A stretch of 64,000 nucleotides of DNA from Desulfovirgula thermocuniculi DSM 16036 (GCF_000429345.1 NZ_AUBR01000007.1:1-64000); one strand, 5' to 3'; shown: positions 26,936-35,828, counted from the stretch's first letter. Notes: generated by a model from the letters alone, not told the origin. Numbers and translations are program-made.

Positions 26936-27412
26936 TCAAGCGAAGGCGCTGTCTACCAGTGACTGAACTTTTTCCTCGCCCATTTCCGTGGCCAGGGCCA
27001 GCTCGCTGATGAGTATCTGCCGGGCGTTTTCCAGCATCCTCTTCTCGCCCGAGGAAAGGCCCCGCTCCTTTTCCCGCTTCGTCAGGTTGCGCACCACCTC
27101 GGCCACCTTGTATATGTCGCCGCTGCGCATCTTCTCCAGGTTGGCGCGGTAGCGCCGGTTCCAGTTGGAAGACATGGCCGTGCTCTTACCTTTTAAAACG
27201 CTGAGCACCTTGGGCACGCTGGCGCGATCGATTACCTCCCGCAGCCCTATCTCACGGCAGTTGTTAATGGGGATCATTACCTTCATATCCCCCACGGGAA
27301 AGCGCAAAACATAATACTGCTTCTTTTCCCCCAGCACTTCTTTTTCTTCAATGGCCTCGATGATGCCCGCCCCGTGCATGGGATAGACGACCTTATCGCC
27401 AACTTTAAACAA
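26936..27412 (-). CDS. carD: CarD family transcriptional regulator
   Basis: 158 residues. N-terminal RNA polymerase-interacting Tudor-like domain (MFKVGDKVVYPMHGAGIIE) and a C-terminal helical domain (NWNRRYRANLEKMRSGD). CarD proteins bind the polymerase beta subunit and stabilise open promoter complexes. Usual place next to disA and the PIN-TRAM gene. Confidence 0.94.
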   Translation of the reverse strand: MFKVGDKVVYPMHGAGIIEAIEEKEVLGEKKQYYVLRFPVGDMKVMIPINNCREIGLREVIDRASVPKVLSVLKGKSTAMSSNWNRRYRANLEKMRSGDIYKVAEVVRNLTKREKERGLSSGEKRMLENARQILISELALATEMGEEKVQSLVDSAFA

Positions 27413-27464
27413 CGCCGGACCCCCTTAAAAATAAAATAAACCTCGTTCACAAAGGGTCGCTTAA

Positions 27465-27494
27465 ATTATAACACAAAGGGCCACCTTCTGTCAA
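27465..27494 (-). promoter_or_regulatory. Sigma-A promoter of carD
   Basis: Minus strand: perfect TTGACA, 18 bp, TATAAT. Confidence 0.8.
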
Positions 27495-27565
27495 CAAAAG
27501 TGTATTTTAGCACGTTCCGTTTTCCTCTGTCAACGATAAATTTGCCGTCAGATTACCAGCCCGGT

Positions 27566-27595
27566 TTGACAGGACAAGTTGCCGGTAGGTATAAT
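27566..27595 (+). promoter_or_regulatory. Sigma-A promoter of the gene at 27640
   Basis: Plus strand: perfect TTGACA, 18 bp, TATAAT, divergent from the carD promoter 70 bp away. Confidence 0.8.
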
Positions 27596-27639
27596 TAGCT
27601 AAAAAGACCCACCTCTTACAAAAAAGGAGTGGTACCGGC

Positions 27640-28038
27640 TTGTTTAAAGAAGCGGTTTACGATGGTTTCCAGCGAACCGTTTCCGAAACCCTCCTTTTCA
27701 ACCGCAGCGTGCTGGAAGTCCTGGCCAAAACCCATGAAGCCACCGCGCGCCTGAACAGGGCCGTGATTAAAAGCGTGACCGGCTGCGGCTGCCTGAAGAT
27801 CAGCGCCGGCAAGAAGGAAATCCCGCCCGGGGCTACCCTGGCCGACCTGCGCCAGTTGCTGGGCTCTCATCTGGAAGGCGAAATCTGCGAGGACTGCCGG
27901 GAGGTTGTGGAAAGCGCCATCGGGCGTTCCCTTTTTTACCTGGCTGCCCTCTGTAACCTGTTGAACCTGAGCCTGAAAGACATCATGGAAAAAGAGCAAA
28001 AATACATGCGCATCCTGGGCATATACAACCTGGCTTAA
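27640..28038 (+). CDS. Conserved small protein, possibly DUF1573 type
   Basis: 132 residues from a TTG start with AAAGGAG 10 bases upstream and a strong promoter. It is largely helical, with a cysteine pair in the middle (SVTGCGCLKI) and another (EICEDCREVVE) that could bind metal. I recall relatives beside disA in other Desulfotomaculum-type genomes, some labelled DUF1573, but am not certain. It is convergent with disA (8-bp gap) and divergent from carD. Function unknown. Confidence 0.75.
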   Translation: MFKEAVYDGFQRTVSETLLFNRSVLEVLAKTHEATARLNRAVIKSVTGCGCLKISAGKKEIPPGATLADLRQLLGSHLEGEICEDCREVVESAIGRSLFYLAALCNLLNLSLKDIMEKEQKYMRILGIYNLA

Positions 28039-28046
28039 GGGCGCTT

Positions 28047-29129
28047 CTAGGCCCTCTTATTGAGATAACCCTCCTGGACAAGCTGCTCGCGGTACCTGGC
28101 CAGGCCTTCCTTAATGGAGCGGGCCCGCACCTCTCCGATGCCCTCCACCGCATCAAGCTCTTCAATGCTGGCCTCCAGGATTCGCTTCAGCGAGCCGAAC
28201 TGCTTGACCATGTTCTCGATCACGGGAAGCGGCAGGCGGGGGATCTTGTCCAGGATACGGTAGCCCCGCGGGGAGACACCCTGCTCCAGCACGCTGGCAT
28301 TGCCCGGATAACCCAGCGCCCGGGCAATTAAGGTGAGGTCCAGCAGGTCCTCGGCAGGCCAGCTGCCGATCATGGCCAGGATGCTGGACGGCAGCTTATC
28401 CTGCGCCACGGCATAATCGCGGATGACCAGCAACCCCTCATGCTCCACCCCGGCCACCAGCTCCTCCAGCTGCATGGTGACCAGCCGGCCCTCCACGCCC
28501 AGCTCGCATATGTACTTCTCTATTTCCCTGACCACCCGCAGGACCATCTCCACCCTCTGGATGCAGCGGGTAACATCAAAGAGGGTTACCGCTTCTTCAA
28601 ATTCCAGTACGCTCAGCTCGTTAACCACCCGGTCCAGCACCGAACGGTACTTTTCCAGGGTCTGAATGGCCTGGTTGGCCTTGGCCAGGACGACTCCCAC
28701 GTCACGTAGCACATACTTCAAGTTTCCCTTGTAAAGGGTAATTACGTTGCGTCGCTGGGAAATGGAAATGACCAGCGCACCGGTCTGCTTGGCCACGCGC
28801 TCGGCGGTGCGGTGCCTTATGCCCGTCTCGTTGGAGGGAATGCTCAGGTTAGGCACCAGCTGGGTGTTGGCGGCCAATATGCGTTTGGCGTCGGAGCTTA
28901 AAATAATAGCCCCGTCCATTTTGGCCAGCTCGTAAAGGTTGGCGGGGGTAAACTCGGCATTGATGGCAAATCCACCTTCGGCTATTTCCATAACCTCGGG
29001 AGAATCCCCAATGACTATTAACGCCCCGGTCTTGGCCCGCAGGATGTTTTCCAGGCCCTCCCGCAGCGGGGTGCCTGGAGCCACCGTGCGCAGCACCTGC
29101 AGCAACTCATCCCCACGCTCTTCCTTCAA
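28047..29129 (-). CDS. disA: DNA integrity scanning protein DisA (diadenylate cyclase)
   Basis: 360 residues. N-terminal DAC domain with the catalytic DGAIILS and RHRTAERVAKQTGA motifs, a central linker, and C-terminal helix-hairpin-helix domains (LDAVEGIGEVRARSIKEGL). It makes c-di-AMP and senses branched DNA, linked to sporulation control. Downstream of radA with a 19-bp gap, the standard pair. Confidence 0.96.
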   Translation of the reverse strand: MKEERGDELLQVLRTVAPGTPLREGLENILRAKTGALIVIGDSPEVMEIAEGGFAINAEFTPANLYELAKMDGAIILSSDAKRILAANTQLVPNLSIPSNETGIRHRTAERVAKQTGALVISISQRRNVITLYKGNLKYVLRDVGVVLAKANQAIQTLEKYRSVLDRVVNELSVLEFEEAVTLFDVTRCIQRVEMVLRVVREIEKYICELGVEGRLVTMQLEELVAGVEHEGLLVIRDYAVAQDKLPSSILAMIGSWPAEDLLDLTLIARALGYPGNASVLEQGVSPRGYRILDKIPRLPLPVIENMVKQFGSLKRILEASIEELDAVEGIGEVRARSIKEGLARYREQLVQEGYLNKRA

Positions 29130-29148
29130 AAGGCTTCACCCCTCCACA

Positions 29149-30507
29149 CTACTCCAAGGCCAGGTCTATGGCTTCGGCCAGGGTATCCGCGCCCAGAACG
29201 GTGATGGAGCCTAGCCGGGCGGCGTCCAGCTCCTCGCAGTTAGCCCTGGGCACCAGGCACCTGGTAAAGCCCAGCTGAGCCGCCTCCCGGATGCGCCTTG
29301 CCACGCCGCTCACCGGTCGTAGCTCGCCGGTCAGCCCCACCTCCCCGGCCACCGCCAGGCGGCAGTCCACCGGCCAGTCCCGGAAGCTGGAGGCCAGCGC
29401 CACCGCGATGCCCAGGTCCACCGCCGGCTCCTGCAGGCGCACGCCCCCCACGGCGCTGACGTAAGCATCGTAGTTCCCCAAGTGCAGCCCCAGCCTTTTC
29501 TCCAGCACGGCCAGGATGAGAACGAGGCGGTTGTAGTCCACGCCCGCGGCCATGCGCCGCGGCTGGCCGTAAGTGCTGGGGGCCACCAGGGCCTGGATCT
29601 CCACCAGAAGCGGCCTGGTCCCTTCCAGCGTCGGGACTACCACCGCGCCGGCCACCGCGCCCCCGGGCCTCCGCACCATGAAAAGGGAGGAGGGGTTGGC
29701 CACTTCATGCAGGCCCTCTTCCCGCATCTCAAACACGCCTATCTCGTTGGTGGAGCCGAAGCGGTTTTTCACGCCCCGCAGGAGGCGGTAAGCCTGGTGC
29801 CTCTCCCCCTCAAAATAAAGAACCACGTCCACCATGTGCTCCAAAACCCGCGGTCCGGCCAGAACGCCCTCCTTGGTGACGTGCCCCACGAGGAAAACGG
29901 CCACTCCCGTCGCTTTGGCCAGGCGCATGAGGCAGGCGGCGCACTCCCTCACCTGGCCCACGCTGCCGGGCGCCGAGCTCAGATCTCCCTTGACCATGGT
30001 CTGGATGGAGTCAACCACCACCAGCGAAGGGTTCAAAGAGCGGATGGCCCTCTCCACCGCCTCCAGGTCCGTCTCCGGCAGGAGGTAGAGCATGGGGGAG
30101 CTGGCCTTCAAGCGGGCGGCCCGCATCCTCACCTGCCGGGCCGACTCCTCGCCGGTCACGTAAAGCACCGGCCGGCCGCCCTCGGCCACGTTCCTGGCCA
30201 CCTGCAAAAGCAACGTAGACTTCCCTATGCCGGGATCCCCGCCTATGAGCACCAGCGAAGCAGGGACGATGCCTCCTCCCAGGACACGGTCCAGCTCGGC
30301 CATGCCGGTGGAAAGTCGCTCTTCGTAATCCAGGCTGACCTGCGTGATGGGCAGCGCGGAAGGAAAAGCGGCTGAAGGGGAAACTCTCCTGGACGGGGTT
30401 ACTTCTTCCACCAGGGTATTCCAGGCACCGCACTCCGGGCAACGGCCCATCCAGCGCGGGGCGCGGTGCCCGCACTCCTGGCAGAAAAAATGAATTTTGC
30501 CGGCCAT
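29149..30507 (-). CDS. radA: DNA repair protein RadA
   Basis: 452 residues from the ATG at 30507 (GGGAGAG just upstream). N-terminal four-cysteine zinc finger (FFCQECGHRAPRWMGRCPEC), RecA-like ATPase with GGDPGIGKSTLLLQ, the RadA motif KNRFGSTNEIG, and a C-terminal Lon-protease-like domain. It drives branch migration in recombination. Its promoter lies only 70 bp from the integrase gene of the mobile element. Confidence 0.96.
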   Translation of the reverse strand: MAGKIHFFCQECGHRAPRWMGRCPECGAWNTLVEEVTPSRRVSPSAAFPSALPITQVSLDYEERLSTGMAELDRVLGGGIVPASLVLIGGDPGIGKSTLLLQVARNVAEGGRPVLYVTGEESARQVRMRAARLKASSPMLYLLPETDLEAVERAIRSLNPSLVVVDSIQTMVKGDLSSAPGSVGQVRECAACLMRLAKATGVAVFLVGHVTKEGVLAGPRVLEHMVDVVLYFEGERHQAYRLLRGVKNRFGSTNEIGVFEMREEGLHEVANPSSLFMVRRPGGAVAGAVVVPTLEGTRPLLVEIQALVAPSTYGQPRRMAAGVDYNRLVLILAVLEKRLGLHLGNYDAYVSAVGGVRLQEPAVDLGIAVALASSFRDWPVDCRLAVAGEVGLTGELRPVSGVARRIREAAQLGFTRCLVPRANCEELDAARLGSITVLGADTLAEAIDLALE

Positions 30508-30535
30508 AGACACTCTCCCGGGCAATCAATTACAT

Positions 30536-30565
30536 ATTATAACATTTCTTAGCGAAACTTTACAA
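30536..30565 (-). promoter_or_regulatory. Sigma-A promoter of radA-disA
   Basis: Minus strand: TTGTAA, 18 bp, TATAAT. Confidence 0.7.
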
Positions 30566-30615
30566 CGGTCGGGAATCCTTGCAAATCAAGGCTTTCCGAA
30601 CTCACGATCCCCTAC

Positions 30616-30635
30616 TTGCTAATAAGTTGCTAATA
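30616..30635. repeat. Direct repeat at the integrase-proximal element end (possible attachment core)
   Basis: TTGCTAATA occurs twice (30616-30624 and 30627-30635), directly after the integrase stop codon and about 50 bp from the radA -35 box. Such short repeats often mark recombinase arm or core sites. The matching right end is outside the window, so this is only a candidate. Confidence 0.4.
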
Positions 30636-31796
30636 TCAGCGTCCGGGCTTTTGAAAAAGCGATTTCGCTGAGAAAAACTCCTCCACGGCGCGCACGGCCT
30701 CCCTCTGGGTATCCGGTAAAACATGGGAGTAGGTGTCCAGGGTGACCTTCACGCTTGAGTGTCCAAGGCGCTCCGCCACAACCTTCGGGTGGACCCCCTG
30801 GCGGAGCAGGAAGGTGGCGTGGGTGTGTCGAAGATCGTGGAAGCGGATTTCGGGCACTCCTGCCCGACGGGCAAGCAGGTTAAAGATCAGCCAGACGTTC
30901 GGTCGCGCCAGGGGCAGGCCGCGGCTGGTGCAGAACACCAGACCGTGATCCTGCCAGGCGGGTCCTTTTTTCAGGCGGGCTTCGGCCTGCCTCTTCTTGT
31001 GCCTCCGCAGGACCTCCACGGTGAATGAGTCCAGGGGCACCCTGCGCCTGCTGGAAGCGGTTTTCGGAGGGGTGAACACCGGGGTTCCATCGCTCTCCCT
31101 CCCTGCCAGGATGCGCTTGACCTGCAGGCATCCCGCTTCCAGGTCCACGTCCTCCCACTTCAACCCCAGCAGTTCACCCAGGCGCAGGCCCGTAGACAGG
31201 GCCAGCACAAAGAGGGGATAGTACCTGGACCTCTTTGCCGCCTCCAGAAACCCGGCCGCCTCCTCTTCCGCCCACACGTTTACGGCCCCGCCTTCTTCGC
31301 CCGCAGGGGGTTTTACCTTTTCAGCCGGGTTCGCGGTTATCAGTCCCCACTCCACGGCCCGGCGCAGGGCCGCCCGCAGGACGCTGAAGGCCGTGCGGCA
31401 CGTTCCCGGCTTCAGCCCCCTCGCCACCATTTCTCCCAGCGCCGTTTGAATAAGCAGGGGATTGAGCTTTTCCAGCGGTACGCTGGTTATTCCGGTGCGC
31501 TCCCATATTCTAACGCATGTTCTGTAGTTACGGACGGTCCCTTCTTTCCTGACGCTCAATCTCACCGCTTCTAACCACTTTTCCAGGTACTCTCCCAAGG
31601 TGAGCTTCGCCGGGGCCGTCCCCAGACCGCCCGCGTGGGCCTCGGCCAGGAGTTTTGCCAGCACCGCTTCGGCGTCCTTCCTGCTGCCCCGCACCGTCAC
31701 CCATTTCTGCCTGGGCTTGCCCGTCTCCGGGTCCCTGGGCAGCGGTAACACCACAGTCCAGGAGTTCTTCCCGCGCTTGCGTATGTGCCCTCTCAA
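30636..31796 (-). CDS. Tyrosine-type site-specific integrase
   Basis: 386 residues. N-terminal AP2-like arm-binding and SAM-like core domains, then the catalytic domain with all active-site elements: arginine in STGLRLGELLGLKWED, HDLRHTHATFLLRQG (H-x-x-R), GHSSVKVTLDTYSH (His and the nucleophilic Tyr). This is the Tn916/phage integrase type. It marks the left boundary of the mobile element that fills the rest of the window. Confidence 0.95.
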   Translation of the reverse strand: MRGHIRKRGKNSWTVVLPLPRDPETGKPRQKWVTVRGSRKDAEAVLAKLLAEAHAGGLGTAPAKLTLGEYLEKWLEAVRLSVRKEGTVRNYRTCVRIWERTGITSVPLEKLNPLLIQTALGEMVARGLKPGTCRTAFSVLRAALRRAVEWGLITANPAEKVKPPAGEEGGAVNVWAEEEAAGFLEAAKRSRYYPLFVLALSTGLRLGELLGLKWEDVDLEAGCLQVKRILAGRESDGTPVFTPPKTASSRRRVPLDSFTVEVLRRHKKRQAEARLKKGPAWQDHGLVFCTSRGLPLARPNVWLIFNLLARRAGVPEIRFHDLRHTHATFLLRQGVHPKVVAERLGHSSVKVTLDTYSHVLPDTQREAVRAVEEFFSAKSLFQKPGR

Positions 31797-31863
31797 GGAC
31801 CGTTCCCTCCTCCCGTTGCTTTTTCCTGCCAGCCTGCAGGAAGGAGGGGCCGGGTAAGCACTT

Positions 31864-32076
31864 CTACTCCCCGGCCCCGTTCTCCTCCCGGCCCAGGCCC
31901 GCCATCTCCAGGATCTTGGCTTTGGGTATTCTGATGAAGCTGCCCAACCGCACGCTTGGGATGATGCCCTGGCGCACGTACTCGTAGGCGGTGGTGCGCT
32001 TCAGGCGCAGCACCCTGGCGGCCTCTTCCACGGTCAGGAAGGCGGGTAAAGATGCAAGGTCGCGCTCGGTCAGCAC
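31864..32076 (-). CDS. Excisionase-like helix-turn-helix protein
   Basis: 70 residues of the excisionase/MerR-like DNA-binding type (FLTVEEAARVLRLKRTTAYE, then GIIPSVRLGSFIRIP). It probably steers the integrase to excision. GTG start with a perfect GGGGAGGTGATC site. It lies directly upstream of the integrase gene. Confidence 0.9.
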   Translation of the reverse strand: MLTERDLASLPAFLTVEEAARVLRLKRTTAYEYVRQGIIPSVRLGSFIRIPKAKILEMAGLGREENGAGE

Positions 32077-32104
32077 GGCGGATCACCTCCCCGAAAAGAA
32101 AAAA

Positions 32105-32130
32105 GGCCGGGCGGCTGGCCCGGCTTTTTT
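32105..32130. terminator. Bidirectional terminator-like hairpin before the excisionase gene
   Basis: GCCGGGC/GCCCGGC stem with A-run on one side and TTTTTT on the other, so it can stop transcripts from both directions just before the excisionase ribosome binding site. Confidence 0.75.
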
Positions 32131-32520
32131 CGACAAAATCCGCCCCTTGCTTCCGGGCGTGGGGCGCGGTAAAATGGCGTCGGGCGGTCAGTTTTTCCAA
32201 ACGCTCTCCATTGGTTGCCGGAAGCCTTGCGGGGGCCTTTTGAGAGGCCCCCGTGGGGCTTTCTGGCCGGACAGGAAAGCACCCAAGAAAGCACTCCTGC
32301 GCCGAAACCCCTTGGAGGGGCTTTAAAACGCCTCCCGATGTTTGGCAGAAAAAGGCATCCCGGAGGCCAGATTTCATGCGGCTTCCGGGATGCTAGATAG
32401 TGGAAAAAGGGTGTGCGCAAAGGAGCGGCGTCCCAGTGGCGCAGTGCTGCCGGACGAAAAGGTGGCAAAAGCGAGGGATCTGCTGTGCCGACTTTTCAGC
32501 GGGGAACGGAGAGATTCACT
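32131..32520. other. Non-coding stretch with hairpins
   Basis: No gene is supported here. It contains a GGGGGCC/GGCCCCC hairpin near 32232-32252 and a longer one around 32353-32394 (GCATCCCGGA/TCCGGGATGC). It separates the integration genes from the plus-strand gene that follows and may hold element regulatory sites. Confidence 0.5.
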
Positions 32521-32958
32521 ATGACGCGCAGCAGATTCAAGGTCGCGCCTTTCGACAGGACGGGAAAGTTGACCACGACCTTGTATCTGTTTACCGGCGT
32601 GTGGTGGGCGGTACTGTCGTTTTTGTTTGCGCCGCGCAGCTATCTGGTCTCGTCGGAAGGGATAACCATCCGCGCCCTGGTGACGTCATACGCCATACCC
32701 AAAAGCAAGATTAAGCGTGTTGAGATAGTCAAAGACGTGAAGCCCGGGGCCGGGTTGACGTGGGCGGCTGGGCTTTGCGGTTACGCCGGTCTCTTTGCCC
32801 TGGCCGACGGCAGCACGGCGAAAGTCTATGCCACTCGCTGGGACCGGATGGTGCGGGTTCAGACCACTGGGGGGAACCTTTATCTCCTGTCCCCGGCGGA
32901 GCCGGAAGCCTTCGTGGAAGCGGTAAACAGGGTGGTTCTGGCTGAAGCAAAGTTGTAG
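32521..32958 (+). CDS. Bacterial PH-domain-like membrane protein
   Basis: 145 residues. One membrane segment (about 19-37), then a small beta-rich domain (YLVSSEGITIRALVTSYAIP, TTGGNLYLLSPAEPEAFVEA) resembling bacterial pleckstrin-homology domains. ATG chosen at 32521 because GGAGAG precedes it; the frame stays open upstream. It is the only gene of the element on the plus strand here. Function unknown. Confidence 0.65.
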   Translation: MTRSRFKVAPFDRTGKLTTTLYLFTGVWWAVLSFLFAPRSYLVSSEGITIRALVTSYAIPKSKIKRVEIVKDVKPGAGLTWAAGLCGYAGLFALADGSTAKVYATRWDRMVRVQTTGGNLYLLSPAEPEAFVEAVNRVVLAEAKL

Positions 32959-33161
32959 GAAGGGTGCGTTTTCGGGGTAAGGGAAATGGTCGTGTTTCGG
33001 TTTCGCTTGTGAAGAAAAAGCGTGTAGTGGCGAGGGTTTGATTCTTACCAGAAGCGTAAACAAATACGACCCTTGAACCCTTTCTTAAACAGTCTCCTGA
33101 AAACGTACCCAGGGCAGGCCGTTTGGTTTTTCATGAGGCCCGGCGGTTTCGGGCCGGGTTT

Positions 33162-33437
33162 CTACCTGGTAGACTTTTCTTCCGCTCCCTTCTTGGGACC
33201 TTCCCCGGCGATCTTCACCATGCGGTTTCCCAGCTTCAGCCTGACCGCCCCGCGCGGGACATCGTACCAGGCGCCGGGGCCTTCCTCCAGCACGGGTTTT
33301 AAGCCCATCTTCTCCATGCGGGCCTTGACCTTCGGTGAAGCGGTGTACACCACTGCCCTCCCTTCCAGCTCATCCCACCGGATGATGGTTTCCTGCTCGG
33401 AGAGGGAAAGCCTCATCTCATCACGTTTCCCGGCCAC
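33162..33437 (-). CDS. Conserved small hypothetical protein
   Basis: 91 residues from a GTG with AAGGAGG eight bases upstream. The pattern LSLSEQETIIRWDE...VVYTASPKVKARMEKMG recalls a small protein family frequent in Firmicutes mobile elements, with no known function. C-terminus is lysine-rich. Confidence 0.6.
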   Translation of the reverse strand: MAGKRDEMRLSLSEQETIIRWDELEGRAVVYTASPKVKARMEKMGLKPVLEEGPGAWYDVPRGAVRLKLGNRMVKIAGEGPKKGAEEKSTR

Positions 33438-33655
33438 TTTCTCCACCTCCTTCCTGCCAAAAACGTAGCCTGGAAGCAGGGGGTATTTCCGGGGACGTAT
33501 TCTCAATCGTCTTCCGGTAACACCACCTGCGCCACATACCCATAGTGAAGTCTGAATGCACCTCTCCTAATTTTTGCCATAAAATAACAAAACCGCAAAA
33601 CCGCATGAGTCCTGGCTTTGCAGGCTGGAAGTAAATGGGTCTAAAGCGTGACATT

Positions 33656-34999
33656 TTAGGGGTTAACCCTACTCTCTACCCTCCGCCTCTCCCTCTCCCT
33701 GGCCTTCCTCTCGGCGGCCCGCTGGCGCTTCACCTTTTCCCCGCAGGCTTCGCAGTACGCCTGGCGGTTGCTCTTTGGGGCAAAGGGTTCCCCGCACTCA
33801 GCGCACGTCGAGAAGAGGGTCAGCGGTCGTGGCGAGGGCCTTTCCTCTTCGACCCTCCTCTCTGCGGGGGCCGCCTTTTTCGGGCTGACACCCGGTTTCT
33901 TTTTCCCGGCCAGCTCCCGCACAAGCTCCTTTGGCCCGAGGAACTGCCACGCGAAAGTAGCTCCTTTGCGGGTGTAGGCGCACATCTCCCGCAGGCCCGC
34001 CTGCCTCGCCTCCTCCGCCTTGACAGGGTCCTCCGTGTACAGCGCCCAGGTATCGCCGTCGTATTCCCACGCCTCGGTGTGCGGCTTGGCTTTCACCACT
34101 ACCGCCGGGGCTTCTTCTCTGGCCTCTTCCGGCGCTTGGGCCGCGGCGGGCGCTTCTGCTGCGGGCTTCTCCCTCCGGACCTTCAGTTCTTCCCACACCT
34201 TGAACCTGATAGGCCAAACGGCGTTCTCGAACCACCCGCACCGCCTACCCAGGTACAGCAGGCACTTGCCGTCCCGCTCCCAGCACCAGTCGTTTTCGGT
34301 GGAAAAGGCGTAGCACTCCAGGATTACAGCCCTCACGCCCTCATCCCGCAGGTTCTCCGGTGTAGGACAGAAGGCTTCCCGCTGCTCCTTCTCCCGCCTG
34401 GCTTCCTGCTCGGCCACCTTCCTGCCTTCCGCATCCGCACCGACCCAGGTGTCGCAGGCAAGGCACAGGTACGCGGCACCCTTCTCCGGCCTATCGGCCA
34501 CCACGGCGCCGCAGGTGGGGCAGCGCAAACCCTGGTCCTCTCTTTCGATGGCCACCGCGCCATCAGCGCCCACGCGGTAAACCCGGAGGCACCTCGGGCA
34601 GGTGGTCAGGCCCGGAAGGGTCTGCCACGTGGCCCAGCAAAGGCACCTGACCTGGTGGAAGGGCGTCTTTTCCTCCGGCGGTTGCCAGGACACTCTTGGT
34701 AGTGGCGGGGGCTGCATCTGGACCTTGGGCCTGGAGGAGCAGGTCACGCCGCTGTCCAGGATGGCCCTCTCGACGGCCCTCTCCCGGTCGGGGTCCCATA
34801 GGCGGTTGACGCTCCGCACGTGGAAGTCCCTGGTGGAGATCCCGCAGCCCATGCAGCGGAAGGTGTCATAGTATGGGTCGTGCCCGAAGATGCGCTCCTG
34901 CCTGCAGTGCGGGCAGTACAAGGTCACGGGCGCCCTGGGGCCTGCGGCTTTCCCCATCCTGGGCTTGCGCTTCTTGGTTTTTGCTTTTGCCTTGGCCAC
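33656..34999 (-). CDS. Multi-zinc-ribbon protein of unknown function
   Basis: 447 residues with a basic N-terminus and four cysteine pairs-of-pairs spread along the chain: CPHC/CMGC, CLCW/CPRC, CPTC/CLAC and CAECG/CEACG, each fit to hold zinc. Between them lie an Ala/Glu-rich linker and a strongly basic C-terminus (KRQRAAERKARERERRR). Such a layout suits nucleic-acid binding. I recognise no family. One of the largest unknown genes in the element. Confidence 0.75.
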   Translation of the reverse strand: MAKAKAKTKKRKPRMGKAAGPRAPVTLYCPHCRQERIFGHDPYYDTFRCMGCGISTRDFHVRSVNRLWDPDRERAVERAILDSGVTCSSRPKVQMQPPPLPRVSWQPPEEKTPFHQVRCLCWATWQTLPGLTTCPRCLRVYRVGADGAVAIEREDQGLRCPTCGAVVADRPEKGAAYLCLACDTWVGADAEGRKVAEQEARREKEQREAFCPTPENLRDEGVRAVILECYAFSTENDWCWERDGKCLLYLGRRCGWFENAVWPIRFKVWEELKVRREKPAAEAPAAAQAPEEAREEAPAVVVKAKPHTEAWEYDGDTWALYTEDPVKAEEARQAGLREMCAYTRKGATFAWQFLGPKELVRELAGKKKPGVSPKKAAPAERRVEEERPSPRPLTLFSTCAECGEPFAPKSNRQAYCEACGEKVKRQRAAERKARERERRRVESRVNP

Positions 35000-35043
35000 A
35001 AAAACACTCCCCCTTTCGCAAAAGTCTCCCTGAAAAGTAAAAA

Positions 35044-35082
35044 GGCCCGGACGGGACCTCGTGAAGCTTCCACGTCCGGGCC
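35044..35082 (-). terminator. Terminator-like hairpin
   Basis: GGCCCGGACG/CGTCCGGGCC stem followed by TTTTT on the minus strand, between the genes at 35090 and 34999. Confidence 0.75.
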
Positions 35083-35089
35083 TCTCTCC

Positions 35090-35440
35090 CTACAGGCTTT
35101 CCACTTCGCCGGGGCGCACGTCGAAGCCCGCGGCGGCCAGCTCCTGCCTGGCCTTTTCTACAAAGCCATCCACTCGCTGGCGGTAGCTTTCGGGCGGCTT
35201 TCTTTCCGCGATGTCCTCCAGCACCGGGCCGAAATCTTCCTCGAACCGCAGCAGCGCCTTCTCCGGGCCTCCCGCGTGGCAGGCCAGCACGCCGACCGCG
35301 GTGGCCTTAAAGCGGGCGTGGTAAGTGACCAGCCCGCGGTTGGCGGTACACTCAATCGTGAGGGTCGTGTACACGCGGGTCGCACCGGCTTCACGGGCCT
35401 GCTGAATGAGACTCTCCAGGTCGGGCAGGCGAACCACCAT
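35090..35440 (-). CDS. Hypothetical protein
   Basis: 116 residues from an ATG with GGAGGTG at ideal distance. Mixed alpha/beta, beginning VVRLPDLESLIQQAREAG. No family recognised. Hairpins bound it on both sides. Confidence 0.6.
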   Translation of the reverse strand: MVVRLPDLESLIQQAREAGATRVYTTLTIECTANRGLVTYHARFKATAVGVLACHAGGPEKALLRFEEDFGPVLEDIAERKPPESYRQRVDGFVEKARQELAAAGFDVRPGEVESL

Positions 35441-35477
35441 CCGAATCACCTCCTCCCGGCAGCGGTGCTTTAAAAAA

Positions 35478-35510
35478 CCGAAGGCCCGGCTCTAAAGCCT
35501 GGGCCTTCGG
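35478..35510 (-). terminator. Terminator of brnA
   Basis: CCGAAGGCCC... stem of about 13 bp followed by TTTTTT on the minus strand. Confidence 0.75.
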
Positions 35511-35533
35511 CAGCTCCCGGCGTCTTTTGTCTC

Positions 35534-35827
35534 CTACCCCCTGGCTTCCAGCTCCCTGCGTATCCCTTCGGCTATCCACGACCTCAGCAGGGTCTGGTAG
35601 GGGATGTCCTTCCTCTTGGCAATCTCCTTGGCCGCCTCTATCTGGGACACCCGCAGGCGCAGGGTCACGCGCTTGGTCTTCGCCCGCTCCCTGATTTTCG
35701 CCTCCAGCGCGGGATCGAGTTCGATGTCTACCGCCTCGTCGCCCTCAAGGTAATCCAGCGTGTTGTGGGTGTCCCAAAACTCGGCTTCCTCACGTTCGCT
35801 TTTAAACTTCGGGAGTTCTCCGGCCAT
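35534..35827 (-). CDS. brnA: BrnA-like antitoxin (CopG type)
   Basis: 97 residues. N-terminal linker (FKSEREEAEFWDTHNTLDYL) typical of BrnA, and a C-terminal ribbon-helix-helix (TLRLRVSQIEAAKEIAKRKD) for DNA binding and autoregulation. It directly follows brnT with a 1-bp gap, the order found in BrnTA modules. Confidence 0.85.
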   Translation of the reverse strand: MAGELPKFKSEREEAEFWDTHNTLDYLEGDEAVDIELDPALEAKIRERAKTKRVTLRLRVSQIEAAKEIAKRKDIPYQTLLRSWIAEGIRRELEARG

Positions 35828-35828
35828 C

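Noticed and set aside
33656-34999. Transposase or recombinase zinc-ribbon protein
   Set aside because: No catalytic motif of any transposase or recombinase family could be found; only the zinc clusters are supported.
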